64,000 bases of DNA, taken from positions 124,001-188,000 of the forward strand of contig NZ_LOHS01000088.1 in the NCBI RefSeq assembly GCF_001642995.1. Direction: 5' to 3'. Both the position numbers and the translations under genes were made by a program. This DNA comes from Streptomyces jeddahensis (GTDB lineage: Bacteria; Actinomycetota; Actinomycetes; Streptomycetales; Streptomycetaceae). This document shows, one piece after another, positions 8,297 through 17,584 of the stretch (position 1 is its first letter; each line of letters opens with the position of its first letter). The notes below the pieces were generated by a model that had not been told where the DNA came from, did no database searches, and was given only the letters and a program-made list of their open reading frames with translations.

Positions 8297-9871
8297 GTGG
8301 TCGTACGTCCCGTGTCCCGGCGGCAGATATTCGGCTACGGCGGTGCGGGTGCCGCCGCCCTCATGCTCGGTACGGGTGCGTGGAGCTCCGGCTCCGCGTA
8401 CGCCGCGCCCGCGCTGACCGGCAACCCGTTCACGCTCGGCGTCGCGTCGGGCGAACCGCTGCCCGACGGCGTGGTGCTGTGGACGCGCCTGGCGCCCGAC
8501 CCGTTCGCCGAGGACGGCATGGGCGGCATGCCCGCCACGCCCGTACGGGTCCACTACGAGGTGGCCGCGGACGAGCGGTTCCGTCGCGTGGTGCGCCGGG
8601 GGAGCGCCGTCGCCACGCCCGAACTCGCCCACTCCGTGCACCCGGAGATCACCGGTCTGGAGCCGGACCGCGCGTACTTCTACCGCTTCCGGGTGGGCGG
8701 CGAGTTCTCGCCCGTCGGCCGTACCAGAACCACTCCCGCAGCCGGGTCTGATCCCCGCGAGCTGAAGTTCGCCTTCGCGTCCTGCCAGGCATGGCAGGAC
8801 GGCTACTTCACCGCCTACGAGCACATGGCCGAAGAGGACCTGGACCTGGTGGTGCACCTGGGCGACTACCTCTACGAGTACGGGATCAAGACCAACAAGC
8901 GCGGCGTGACCACCGATCCACGGTTCCACACGGAGACCGTCGATCTGGCCCGCTACCGCCTCCAGTACGGGCTGTACAAGTCCGAAGAGCCGCTGCAGCT
9001 GGCGCATGCCCGCTTCCCGTGGATCATGACGTTCGACGACCACGAGGTCGAGAACAACTGGGCCGACGAGATCTCCGAGAACAACGAGAATCCCGAGACC
9101 TTCCTGCTGCGGAGGGCCGCCGCATTCCAGGCCCTGTACGAGCACGCGCCCCTGCGCCACACCCAGCTGCCGCAGGGCCCCGACGTGCAGATGTACCGCA
9201 GGCTCGCCTACGGCCGGCTCGCCGACTTCACGATGCTCGACACCCGCCAGTACCGCGACGACCAGCCCTGCGGCAACGGCATGTCCGCGACCTGCACCGA
9301 CCGTTTCGACCCCGACCGCACCCTCCTCGGAGCACGGCAGCGCGACTGGGTGCTCAAGGGCTTCAGCCACTCGCCCGCCCGCTGGCAGATCCTCGGCAAC
9401 CAGGCACCGATGGGGCAGACCGACCACGATCCGGGCCCGGAAACCCTCGTCTGGCTCGACCCCTGGGACGGCTATGTCGCCGAGCGGAACCGGCTGCTCG
9501 CCGAGGCCGACGCGCGCGGCGTACGCAATCTCGTCGTCATCACCGGCGACCGCCACCAGAACTACGCCGTCGACCTCAAGCGCGACTTCGCGGACCCCGA
9601 ATCCCGCACCGTGGGCAGCGAGTTCGTCGGCACGTCCCTCACCAGCGGCGGTGACGGGGCCGACATGACGCCCCAGGGCGAGCAGTTCCTGGCGGCCAAC
9701 CCGCACATGAAGCTGTTCAACAGCCAGCGAGGCTATGTGCGCGTCCACGTCGACCGGGAGCGCTGGACGAGCGACTTCCGGGTACTGCCGTACGTCACCA
9801 GGCCCGGGGCGCCCATCAGCACGCGGGCCAGTGTCGTGGTCGAGGACGGCGTACCGGGCGTGCAGGTCTGA
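8297..9871 (+). CDS. phoD: PhoD-type alkaline phosphatase / phosphodiesterase, Tat-exported
   Basis: PhoD enzymes hydrolyse phosphomono- and diesters outside the cell. The protein starts with a Tat signal (VSRRQIFGYGGAG, hydrophobic core, AYAAPA cleavage area), then an N-terminal fibronectin-like region, then the metallophosphatase domain with AFASCQAWQDGYFTAYE, HLGDYLYEYG, FDDHEVENNW and VITGDRHQNY, which carry the expected metal ligands. The length (524 aa) is normal. The GTG start has a strong AAGGAGG site six bases upstream. I saw no convincing PHO-box pair in the 150-bp upstream region. It converges on the Rv1733c-like gene with an 8-bp gap. Confidence 0.93.
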   Translation: MVVRPVSRRQIFGYGGAGAAALMLGTGAWSSGSAYAAPALTGNPFTLGVASGEPLPDGVVLWTRLAPDPFAEDGMGGMPATPVRVHYEVAADERFRRVVRRGSAVATPELAHSVHPEITGLEPDRAYFYRFRVGGEFSPVGRTRTTPAAGSDPRELKFAFASCQAWQDGYFTAYEHMAEEDLDLVVHLGDYLYEYGIKTNKRGVTTDPRFHTETVDLARYRLQYGLYKSEEPLQLAHARFPWIMTFDDHEVENNWADEISENNENPETFLLRRAAAFQALYEHAPLRHTQLPQGPDVQMYRRLAYGRLADFTMLDTRQYRDDQPCGNGMSATCTDRFDPDRTLLGARQRDWVLKGFSHSPARWQILGNQAPMGQTDHDPGPETLVWLDPWDGYVAERNRLLAEADARGVRNLVVITGDRHQNYAVDLKRDFADPESRTVGSEFVGTSLTSGGDGADMTPQGEQFLAANPHMKLFNSQRGYVRVHVDRERWTSDFRVLPYVTRPGAPISTRASVVVEDGVPGVQV

Positions 9872-9878
9872 CACCTGC
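9862..9878. terminator. Short hairpin across convergent gene ends
   Basis: GCAGGT (9862-9867) and ACCTGC (9873-9878) pair perfectly around a 5-base loop. The hairpin overlaps the phoD stop and lies just before the end of the opposing gene, so it may serve both strands. No T-tract is seen. Confidence 0.45.
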
Positions 9879-9879
9879 C

Positions 9880-10446
9880 TCAGGCGTGCCGCGTGCCCCA
9901 CTGAGGTCCGACACGGGCCCACTCCTGGTCCAACGCGACGGCGCGGTGCCGGTCGAGGCTCAGCCGCACCACCCAGTGCGCACCCAGCACGAGCGCACCC
10001 GCTCCGCCCATGGTCAGCACCCCGGCCAGGGCGGCAGCGCTCGCCGCCTGGGCCTCGGTGGGCGGCTCGCCGGTGAGCTCGCCCTTCCCGTCCGTCCATA
10101 TCGAGGTCGTGGAACCGGCCCTGCTCTCCGGCCCGACGTCCGCCACCGCCGTGTGCTCCGTGCCGTCGGATGCCTTCCACCGCACGGTCGCCTGGTAGCG
10201 CGCATACCTGCCCGCCTGCCACGCCCTCGCGTCCTCGGCCAGCACCGCGGTGGTGCGCTGCCGCTCCTCACGCTGGTGCTGCAGTTCGTCGTCGACGTGC
10301 AGACCGGCGAGTACGCCCGCCAGGGGCAGACCGCACAGCATCAGCACGGCGACGATCAGGAGCACCCACGCCTCGACGACGTCGGAGCGGCGCTTGAGCG
10401 GATTGCGCCGCCACCGCCAGAATCCGACCGTCCCGCTCTGTCGCAT
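9880..10446 (-). CDS. Rv1733c-like two-helix membrane protein
   Basis: This 188-aa protein has a basic start with RRNPLKRRSDVVEAW, a transmembrane helix at about residues 25-47, a soluble loop with VRWKASDGTEHTAVADV, and a second helix at about 135-160. This layout fits the actinobacterial Rv1733c family, whose Mycobacterium tuberculosis member belongs to the dormancy regulon. Its molecular function is unknown. It lies 24 bp downstream of the universal stress protein on the same strand, matching the usual link of this family with Usp genes. Confidence 0.85.
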   Translation of the reverse strand: MRQSGTVGFWRWRRNPLKRRSDVVEAWVLLIVAVLMLCGLPLAGVLAGLHVDDELQHQREERQRTTAVLAEDARAWQAGRYARYQATVRWKASDGTEHTAVADVGPESRAGSTTSIWTDGKGELTGEPPTEAQAASAAALAGVLTMGGAGALVLGAHWVVRLSLDRHRAVALDQEWARVGPQWGTRHA

Positions 10447-10470
10447 GGCCGCATTCCCTTCTCGGAGGCG

Positions 10471-11361
10471 CTACGCCGGCTGGGGTACGACGGCGACCGG
10501 GCACTCGGCGTGGTGCAGCACGGCATGGCCGACCACACCGAGCTGGAGACCGAGATGCCCCGGGCGGCGCTGGGCTCCGACGATCAGGAGGTCAGCCGCT
10601 GCCGAGCGGCGTACCAGCACCTTGCGGGCCGGGCCTTCGACGGTGGCGCGGCGCACACGCACCCCCGGATGCTCCCGGGCGGCCTCCCGCAGCGCCTCGT
10701 CGAGCCGGGCCGACGCCTCGTTCTCGTGGAGCCGGGCGTGCTCGGCGGCAGAGCGCGGGTGTCCGGCGGCTGCCTCGAGAGGGTGCTCCAGGGTTTCGAG
10801 GGCGGGGGTGCGCCAGGCACGTACGGCATCGAGGGTGCAGCGGCGTGCCTCGGCCTCGCGGAAGGCGAAGTGCACGGCCGCCGGTGCGGAGCGGTCCCCG
10901 ACACCCAGCAGGATGTGCCCGTGCCCGGACCGCACACTGAAGTCGTCGCCCCGCACGATGATCACCGGGCAGTGGGCGCGCGCCGCCACCGCCAGACCGA
11001 CCGAGCCGAGCAGCAGATCGGCGACCTCGCCGCGCCCGTGCGAGCCGAGGACCAGCGCGGATGCGTCCTCTGCCTCCTGCAGCAGCGCCCGCACCGGGTC
11101 CTCGCGCACCACCTCGGTCGAGATCTTCAGATCAGGATTGCGGTACCGTGCGCGTTCGGCGGCTGCCGCGACGATGTTCTCGGCGGCTATCTCTCCGGAC
11201 GGGCGTTCCGCGCGGTGCTGCGCGACCTCGTAGCGCTCCCAGAGGGAGGCGTTGACCAGCCGCAACGCCAGCCCGTGGCGCAGGGCGTGATCGACGGCCC
11301 AGTCCGTGGCGCGAAGGCTCGAGGCCGATCCGTCGACGCCCACGACCAGCGGCAACTCCAT
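10471..11361 (-). CDS. Universal stress protein with two Usp domains
   Basis: Two tandem UspA-like domains are present. The first (MELPLVVGVDGS to about residue 145) ends with the ATP-binding pattern GSHGRGEVADLLLGSV. The second ends with GAQRRPGHLGLQLGVV, in which the nucleotide loop is less canonical. The start at 11361 is preferred over upstream ATG/GTG codons because it follows AAGGTGGTGGG at suitable spacing and gives the standard Usp N-terminus; the total is about 296 aa. Such proteins accumulate under hypoxia and stationary phase in actinobacteria. It probably forms a small stress operon with the downstream Rv1733c-like gene. Confidence 0.93.
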   Translation of the reverse strand: MELPLVVGVDGSASSLRATDWAVDHALRHGLALRLVNASLWERYEVAQHRAERPSGEIAAENIVAAAAERARYRNPDLKISTEVVREDPVRALLQEAEDASALVLGSHGRGEVADLLLGSVGLAVAARAHCPVIIVRGDDFSVRSGHGHILLGVGDRSAPAAVHFAFREAEARRCTLDAVRAWRTPALETLEHPLEAAAGHPRSAAEHARLHENEASARLDEALREAAREHPGVRVRRATVEGPARKVLVRRSAAADLLIVGAQRRPGHLGLQLGVVGHAVLHHAECPVAVVPQPA

Positions 11362-11449
11362 CGTGCCCACCACCTTCGCCGTCATGGTGACGTCGACACG
11401 AGTTCCCACCAGCACCCTATTGGAACCCCGCACATGCGCAAACGCGCCC

Positions 11450-11489
11450 CTGCGGGGGCCGAGCCCGATCACGGGCTGCGCCCCCGCAG
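11450..11489 (-). terminator. Terminator of the oxidase-RidA transcript
   Basis: CTGCGGGGGC (11450-11459) pairs with GCCCCCGCAG (11480-11489), and an inner AGCCCG/CGGGCT stem closes on a 4-base loop after a 2-bp mismatch. It lies 16 bp beyond the RidA-like stop codon on the minus strand. Confidence 0.65.
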
Positions 11490-11505
11490 CGACTGCGCGC
11501 GCCGA

Positions 11506-12147
11506 TCAGCGCTTCTTGTACGCCGCCGTGACCTCTACCTCCACCAGCCATCCCTTCACGGCCAGCGAGGCGACCTCCATCGTGGCGCGCGCCGGGCGGG
11601 CCCTGTTGGCGAGCAGCGGCGGCTTCGCGGGCGAGGTGCCCATCGGCACCGAGACCACCTCGTTCGACTTCAGGTCGACGTTGGCGAAGTACTGACGGTA
11701 GGCGCGGTTCCAGCCCGCGTAGTCGGCGCTCTCGGCTCCCGGCGGCTTCATCAGGTAGCACTTCATCGTGATGACGTCGGCCGGTGTCAGGCCCGCGGCC
11801 TCGAGGTTCGCCTTGATGTTGCGCAGCACGACGAGCGCCTGCGCCTCGGTGACCGTGACGCCCTCGGCCCCCTCGGTGAGCGAGGGGTCGGTGTAGCGCT
11901 CCGGCGTACCCTCCGGCGCGGACGGGTTGAGCGCGGTCGGCCCGAGGCCGCTGCTCTGGTAGGCGGCGACCTCCCCGCCGGTCGCCACACCGTTCGCGAT
12001 CGCCGGGTTGGACTGCCCGTCGGGCAGCATCACGCGTACCTCTTTCGGGCCGGGCCACCAGCCCTGGGCGTCCGCCAGCGCGGTGCCGCCCGTGAGGAGG
12101 GACCCGGTCAGGGCCGTACCGATCAGCACTTTCGAAGACCGCTTCAT
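11506..12147 (-). CDS. Secreted RidA-family protein
   Basis: RidA (YjgF/YER057c/UK114) proteins hydrolyse reactive enamine/imine intermediates to ketoacids plus ammonia. The family signature is visible near the C-terminus as RARPARATMEVASL, with the arginine that binds the carboxylate. Unlike standard 130-aa cytosolic RidA, this 213-aa protein starts with a Sec-type signal (MKRSSKVLIGTALTGSLLTG, then ALADAQG) and has an extended N-terminal region. Its ATG overlaps the oxidase stop codon (ATGA), so the two are translationally coupled. An amine oxidase produces exactly the imines that RidA removes, so the pair is likely to work together outside the membrane. Confidence 0.88.
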   Translation of the reverse strand: MKRSSKVLIGTALTGSLLTGGTALADAQGWWPGPKEVRVMLPDGQSNPAIANGVATGGEVAAYQSSGLGPTALNPSAPEGTPERYTDPSLTEGAEGVTVTEAQALVVLRNIKANLEAAGLTPADVITMKCYLMKPPGAESADYAGWNRAYRQYFANVDLKSNEVVSVPMGTSPAKPPLLANRARPARATMEVASLAVKGWLVEVEVTAAYKKR

Positions 12148-13745
12148 GCAGCCATCACCCTCTCGTGGATGTCCGTCACGACCTTGCGGGCCGAGGTGAA
12201 CGCGCCGTGCTGCCAGGCGATGACATGGCTGAGCCAGTCGCCGGCGAAGTAGACGTGGCCCGCGGGCTTGTTGAGCAGCGCGTACTCGGGGCCCGTCTGC
12301 GAGGGCCAGCCCACCCATCCGGCCTCGATGTGGGGCGTACGGTGCCAGGCCACGCTGAAGGACTTGTCGAGCTCGGTGCGGTACTTGTCGCCGTGGATCT
12401 TCACGCCCCGGCTCACCGCGCGCTCCAGTCGCTCGGCGTGCGGCAGGTCGCTGTACGCGATCGCGTTGGCGCCGAAGTTGTAGTAGCCGATGAGCGTGCC
12501 GCGGCGGCCCTGGTAGCCGTACGAGGGGTACCAGATGGTCGCCAGGTCCATGTCCGTCGGCGTGATGCCGCCGTAGATGTGCTCGTCCGTCTCCCACCAG
12601 CGGCTGCGGTACTCGAGCCCGATCTTGCCGACGGGCGTCGGGACGGCGTACTTCAGGGCCGCGGTGATGTCCGCGCCCAGGTTGTGCCGGAGCCGGGCCA
12701 TGATCATGGGCGGGACCGCTGCCACGACGAAGTCGGCGCGCTGGGTGCGGGTGCGGCCCTGCGCGTCCTCGTAGGTGACCTCGGCGCCGTCCTGGAGATC
12801 GTTGACCTCCAGCGCCTTGGCGCCGTAGGTGATCCGGTCCTGGCCGATCGCCTTCGCCAGCGCGTACGGGATCGCGTCCATCCCGCCCACCGGCTGGAAC
12901 ATCAGCATGGCCTGGTCGTAGCCGAGCTCGAACGAGAAGCGCTGGCCGACGCCGCTCGCGATGACGTCCGCCATCGACGGAACCGGGCCGAGCACCGTGC
13001 CCTCCTCGAAGGCAGCGCCTGGCTCGGCCGAGTAGCCGCGCCGGTCGGTGCCCGCGTAGGCGTAACCGTCGGCTTTGCCCTTGATGGCGCCGAAGTTCCG
13101 CAGGAAGGCGATCAGCCGTTCCTTGTCGTCGGCGGTGAGCTCCTTGTCCAGGGCGCCCCGGTCGGTGGCCTTGGCGAGCAGCTCGGAGACGTAGCCGTAG
13201 ACGTCGGCCTTCGCGGTACGCCAGCGAATGGCCTCGCCCGCGAGGGCGGCACTGTTCTCGTGGTAGATGTACGCGTTGGCGTTCTGGTTGGTGAACACCT
13301 CGAGTGGTACGCCGAGTTCACGGCAGTACTCGAGGGTGACGTGGGACTGCGGCAGCCGGGCAGGGCCCGCGTTCATGTACTGGCCCTTGGAGAACGACGC
13401 CGTCTGGGTGCGCCCGTCCAGGTCGGTCAGCGTGGTGCCGCCGCGGACCGTCCAGTTGCGGCCGCCCGGGCGGTCCTTGGCCTCCAGGATCCGGCAGTCG
13501 TAGCCCGCCTTGCCCAGCTCGTAGGCCGTCGCCAGGCCGGCTATGCCGCCGCCGAGTATGAGGACCTTCTTGCCGCTCCGCCCGGTCAGCGCGAAGTCGC
13601 CCCGCTGGGGCGCCCGGTACTCCTCCGCCCGTACGTCGGGGACCGGCGCCAGACCCAGGGCGCCCATCGCCGAGTACATCACTCCGGCGCCGCCCGCGAT
13701 CCCGACGGATCTCAGGAAGTCGCGGCGGGATGCCTGTTGAGCCAT
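12144..13745 (-). CDS. Tat-exported flavin amine / L-amino-acid oxidase
   Basis: This FAD enzyme oxidises an amine or amino acid to an imine plus hydrogen peroxide. The N-terminus has a Tat motif (SRRDFLRSVG) and a hydrophobic stretch. The FAD-binding motif VLILGGGIAGLATAYELG lies near residue 60, followed by EAKDRPGGRNWTVRGG. The C-terminal FAD region is GHVYFAGDWLSHVIAWQHGA. ATG 13745 is chosen because GAGGAGGA lies six bases upstream; an ATG at 13760 is less suitable. The length (533 aa) fits bacterial L-amino-acid oxidases. It is coupled to the secreted RidA-like gene. The substrate is not determined. Confidence 0.92.
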   Translation of the reverse strand: MAQQASRRDFLRSVGIAGGAGVMYSAMGALGLAPVPDVRAEEYRAPQRGDFALTGRSGKKVLILGGGIAGLATAYELGKAGYDCRILEAKDRPGGRNWTVRGGTTLTDLDGRTQTASFSKGQYMNAGPARLPQSHVTLEYCRELGVPLEVFTNQNANAYIYHENSAALAGEAIRWRTAKADVYGYVSELLAKATDRGALDKELTADDKERLIAFLRNFGAIKGKADGYAYAGTDRRGYSAEPGAAFEEGTVLGPVPSMADVIASGVGQRFSFELGYDQAMLMFQPVGGMDAIPYALAKAIGQDRITYGAKALEVNDLQDGAEVTYEDAQGRTRTQRADFVVAAVPPMIMARLRHNLGADITAALKYAVPTPVGKIGLEYRSRWWETDEHIYGGITPTDMDLATIWYPSYGYQGRRGTLIGYYNFGANAIAYSDLPHAERLERAVSRGVKIHGDKYRTELDKSFSVAWHRTPHIEAGWVGWPSQTGPEYALLNKPAGHVYFAGDWLSHVIAWQHGAFTSARKVVTDIHERVMAA

Positions 13746-13893
13746 CAGATTCCTCCTCACCCGGGCCCACGGCTCAAGAGGCGGCCGGGGCGCATCGGTT
13801 CCGTCGACCGGCCACGTGGGGGGTGAGTCGCTCGTGGGACCGGTGATGCCCCACGAGCCTCCGTCAGGAGTGTTACAAGGTCATGCCAGTGAC

Positions 13894-13923
13894 GTATCCA
13901 TTGGTGTGGCGCGGCCACGTCAA
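13894..13923 (-). promoter_or_regulatory. Candidate promoter of the oxidase-RidA operon
   Basis: On the minus strand TTGACG (13923-13918) is followed after 18 bp by GGATAC (13899-13894), close to a housekeeping-type promoter. It would leave a leader of about 145 nt before the oxidase. It rests on the motif only. Confidence 0.4.
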
Positions 13924-13979
13924 GTCGCGCCGGTGTCGAGAAGGCTCGAGGCGGACCCTTGTGCGAGGTCTGACGACAC

Positions 13980-14010
13980 GTCCGCGGGGCCTGTCCGGGG
14001 CCCCGCGGAC
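13980..14010 (-). terminator. Terminator after the CobW gene
   Basis: A perfect 12-bp stem, GTCCGCGGGGCC (13980-13991) with GGCCCCGCGGAC (13999-14010) around a 7-base loop, lies eight bases after the CobW-family stop on the minus strand. There is no T-tract, which is common in Streptomyces. Confidence 0.65.
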
Positions 14011-14017
14011 GGCGTGG

Positions 14018-15183
<1,166 letters not shown>

Positions 15184-15187
<4 letters not shown>

Positions 15188-15363
15188 ACCCCTCGGCCCT
15201 CGGGGGTCAGCAGACCGCGCTCGTACGCCTTGGCCAGGCGCTGCGGCACCAGATGGGTGGCGCCGTCGACCGTGACCGGCACGAGCTGCGGGGTGGTGGC
15301 CTTCCACTGGGCGCGACGGTGGCGGGTGTTGCTGCGGGACATCTTTCGCTTGGGTACGGCCAT
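15184..15363 (-). CDS. rpmF: 50S ribosomal protein L32, zinc-independent paralogue
   Basis: This 59-aa protein starts MAVPKRKMSRSNTRHRR, the L32 hallmark. Its second half has no cysteine where the ordinary form carries a four-cysteine zinc site, and reads instead VPVTVDGATHLVPQRL. It is therefore a C-minus paralogue of the type that replaces the zinc form during zinc starvation and is commonly Zur-repressed. It overlaps the CobW metallochaperone gene by four bases. A GC-poor palindrome about 40 bp upstream is a candidate operator. The ordinary L32 gene should be elsewhere in the genome. Confidence 0.93.
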
Positions 15364-15402
15364 GGGTTCCGGTCCTCTCTGGGTGGGTCGCCGCAGAGAT
15401 TA

Positions 15403-15426
15403 TTTGAAAACGGATCCCATTTCCAA
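15403..15426. promoter_or_regulatory. Candidate Zur-type operator / promoter
   Basis: An AT-rich imperfect palindrome, GAAA-N2-GGATCC-N2-TTTC, sits inside TTTGAAAA...ATTTCCAA in otherwise GC-rich DNA, 40 bp before the L32 start. On the minus strand the half-sites read TGGAAATG and CGTTTTCA, which resemble Zur half-sites but are spaced wider than the usual 15-bp box. CAAATAAT directly downstream could be a -10 region. Confidence 0.45.
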
Positions 15427-15454
15427 TCGGGGCGCTCGGCGCTCCTGCGACCCC

Positions 15455-17584
15455 CTACGGTGCGTCGATACGGGTCAGCAGCGACTCGACCCGGATGGGC
15501 AGCGTCCGCACCCGCACCCCCGTCGCGTCGTAGACGGCGTTCGCGACGGCCGCCGCCGTGCCCACGATGCCGATCTCGCCGATGCCCTTCACGCCGAGCG
15601 GGTTGAGGTGTGGGTCCTCCTCCTCGATCCAGTACGCCTGGATGTCCGGGACGTCCGCCGCCACGGCGACGTGGTACGACGCGAGATCTCGCTCGGCGTG
15701 GTCGCCGAACGCCGGGTCCATCGTGCTGTGTTCGAGCAGGGCCATCGACGCGCCCATCGTCATGCCGCCGATGAACTGGGAGCGGGCCGTGCGGGCGTTG
15801 AGGATGCGGCCCGCGGCGAACACGCCGAGGAGGCGGCGCAGGCGCGTCTCGCCGGTGTCCCGGTCCACCTGGACCTCGGCGAACTGCGCTCCGAAGGACC
15901 GCCGGGCGTACTGCGCCGAACGGGCCGCCACATCGTCCTCCGTGTTCACCGACACCCGCAGGCCACCTGCCAGGAAGCGGCCCTGGTGGTCGGCGAGTTG
16001 TGCCGCCAGGGCGACCGCCGCCTTGTGCACGGCCCAGCCCCAGGACGCCGTCCCCGTGGATCCGCCCGCGATCGGTGCGTACGGAAGGTCGCTGCTGCCG
16101 ATCTCGATGCGGACCCGGTCCAGAGGCACGTCGAGTACGTCGGCCGCGATCTGGGCGAGGACCGTGCGCGCGCCGGTGCCGATGTCCGTGGCGTTCAGCA
16201 GGATCCGCACGTTCCCGGACGCGTCGGCGTGGGCCTCGGCCTCCGACGGCTCGACATCGGCGGGGTAGGTGGAGGCGGCCACGCCGGTGCCGATCAGCAG
16301 GCGTCCCTCGGTCCGGGTGCCGGGGCGCCGGGGGCCGGCGGTCCAGCCGAAGCGGCGTGCACCCTCGCGCAGGCACTCGACCAGGTGACGGCTGCTGTAG
16401 GGCAGTCCCGATGCGGGGTCGCGGTCCGGCTCGTTGCGGATCCTCAGTTCAACGGGATCGAGGCCGCAGGCGACGGCGAGTTCGTCCATGGCCGACTCCA
16501 GCGCGAACATCCCCGAGCACTCGCCGGGTGCCCGCATCCACGAGGGCGGCGGCACATCGAGAGGACCGACGCGGTGCGAGGTGCGGCTGTGCGGGCTCGC
16601 GTACATCGACCGTGCCGGTTTCGCCGCCTGCTCCACGAAGTCCCCGATGGTGGAGTGGTACGAGACCACCTCGTGGGCCAGCGCCGAGATCCGGCCGTCG
16701 GCTGTCGCGCCGATCCTTACGTGCTGCTCCGTCGCGGCCCGGTAGCCGACGACGGCCGCCATCTGGTTGCGGGGCAGCGCCAGCGTCACCGGGCGGCCCA
16801 CGTGGCGCGCCGCCATGGCCGCGAGCACGGCGTGCGGCCGCGTCGTGCCCTTCGAACCGAAGCCCCCGCCCACGTGCTCGGAGACGACGGTGATCCGGTC
16901 CCGGTCCATCTCGAACAGCTCCGACAGCGTCTGGCGCACCCATCCCGCGCCCTGGCTGGAGTCGTGCACGACGAGCCGGCCTCCATCCGTCCAGAGGGCC
17001 GTCGCCGCATGTGGCTCCATCGGGTGGTTGTGCAAGGCGGGAATGCGGTAGACGGCGTCGACGCGTACCTCCGCCGCCGCGTGCGCGCGGTCGACGTCGC
17101 CGCGCTGCCAGCCTTCCGGAGCGTCGTCGTCCGCCTCCTCCAGGACGGAGGAATCCGGGTGGTCGGGGCCGGGCAGCACCTGGTGGTGCTCGGGCGCGTA
17201 CTCCACTCGTACGGCTGTCGCGGCCGCCCGGGCGGCCTCCAGCGATTCGGCGACGGCCAGGGCGACGTACTGGCCGCGGTGTGCGATCCAGGGGCTTTGC
17301 AGGACTGCGAGGGTCCGGTCGCCGGTCTCGCCCAGGCGGGGCGCGTTCTCGTGGGTGAGGACGGCGAGGGCGCCGGGTTCGGCGAGTGCCCGGCCGCAGT
17401 CGATCGCCACGATCTTGCCCCGGGCGATCGCAGCCGGGACCGGGCAGGCGTACAGGCGCGCGTCGGGGGCGTACTCGGCCGCGTACCGGGCAGCGCCGGT
17501 GACCTTGTCGCGGCCCTCCGCGCGGACGGGGGCGCCGGTCGCGGTGGTGGTGCGTTGCGGGGTGGGGCTCGTCGGGCAGTTCAT
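15455..17584 (-). CDS. Molybdenum hydroxylase large subunit (YagR/PaoC-type)
   Basis: This 709-aa subunit binds the molybdopterin cytosine dinucleotide cofactor of the xanthine/aldehyde oxidase family. Cofactor-binding segments include EHVGGGFGSKG, RAPGE, and the C-terminal GVKGIGEIG with the catalytic glutamate (about E670). The compact length and the separate small subunits match the PaoABC aldehyde-oxidoreductase layout. It is the last gene of a three-gene overlapping operon, with an ATGA junction at 17581-17584. No signal peptide is visible. The substrate, probably an aromatic aldehyde or heterocycle, cannot be fixed from sequence. No XdhC/PaoD-type maturation gene is in the window. Confidence 0.92.
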   Translation of the reverse strand: MNCPTSPTPQRTTTATGAPVRAEGRDKVTGAARYAAEYAPDARLYACPVPAAIARGKIVAIDCGRALAEPGALAVLTHENAPRLGETGDRTLAVLQSPWIAHRGQYVALAVAESLEAARAAATAVRVEYAPEHHQVLPGPDHPDSSVLEEADDDAPEGWQRGDVDRAHAAAEVRVDAVYRIPALHNHPMEPHAATALWTDGGRLVVHDSSQGAGWVRQTLSELFEMDRDRITVVSEHVGGGFGSKGTTRPHAVLAAMAARHVGRPVTLALPRNQMAAVVGYRAATEQHVRIGATADGRISALAHEVVSYHSTIGDFVEQAAKPARSMYASPHSRTSHRVGPLDVPPPSWMRAPGECSGMFALESAMDELAVACGLDPVELRIRNEPDRDPASGLPYSSRHLVECLREGARRFGWTAGPRRPGTRTEGRLLIGTGVAASTYPADVEPSEAEAHADASGNVRILLNATDIGTGARTVLAQIAADVLDVPLDRVRIEIGSSDLPYAPIAGGSTGTASWGWAVHKAAVALAAQLADHQGRFLAGGLRVSVNTEDDVAARSAQYARRSFGAQFAEVQVDRDTGETRLRRLLGVFAAGRILNARTARSQFIGGMTMGASMALLEHSTMDPAFGDHAERDLASYHVAVAADVPDIQAYWIEEEDPHLNPLGVKGIGEIGIVGTAAAVANAVYDATGVRVRTLPIRVESLLTRIDAP

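Noticed and set aside
3972..8417. 1481-aa open frame over the mannosidase and fucosidase genes
   Set aside because: It is the +1 shadow of three well-supported genes with clear family motifs; its translation is arginine/proline-rich low complexity.
9886..12252. 788-aa plus-strand open frame
   Set aside because: It is antisense to the Rv1733c-like, Usp and RidA genes; no domain and poor composition.
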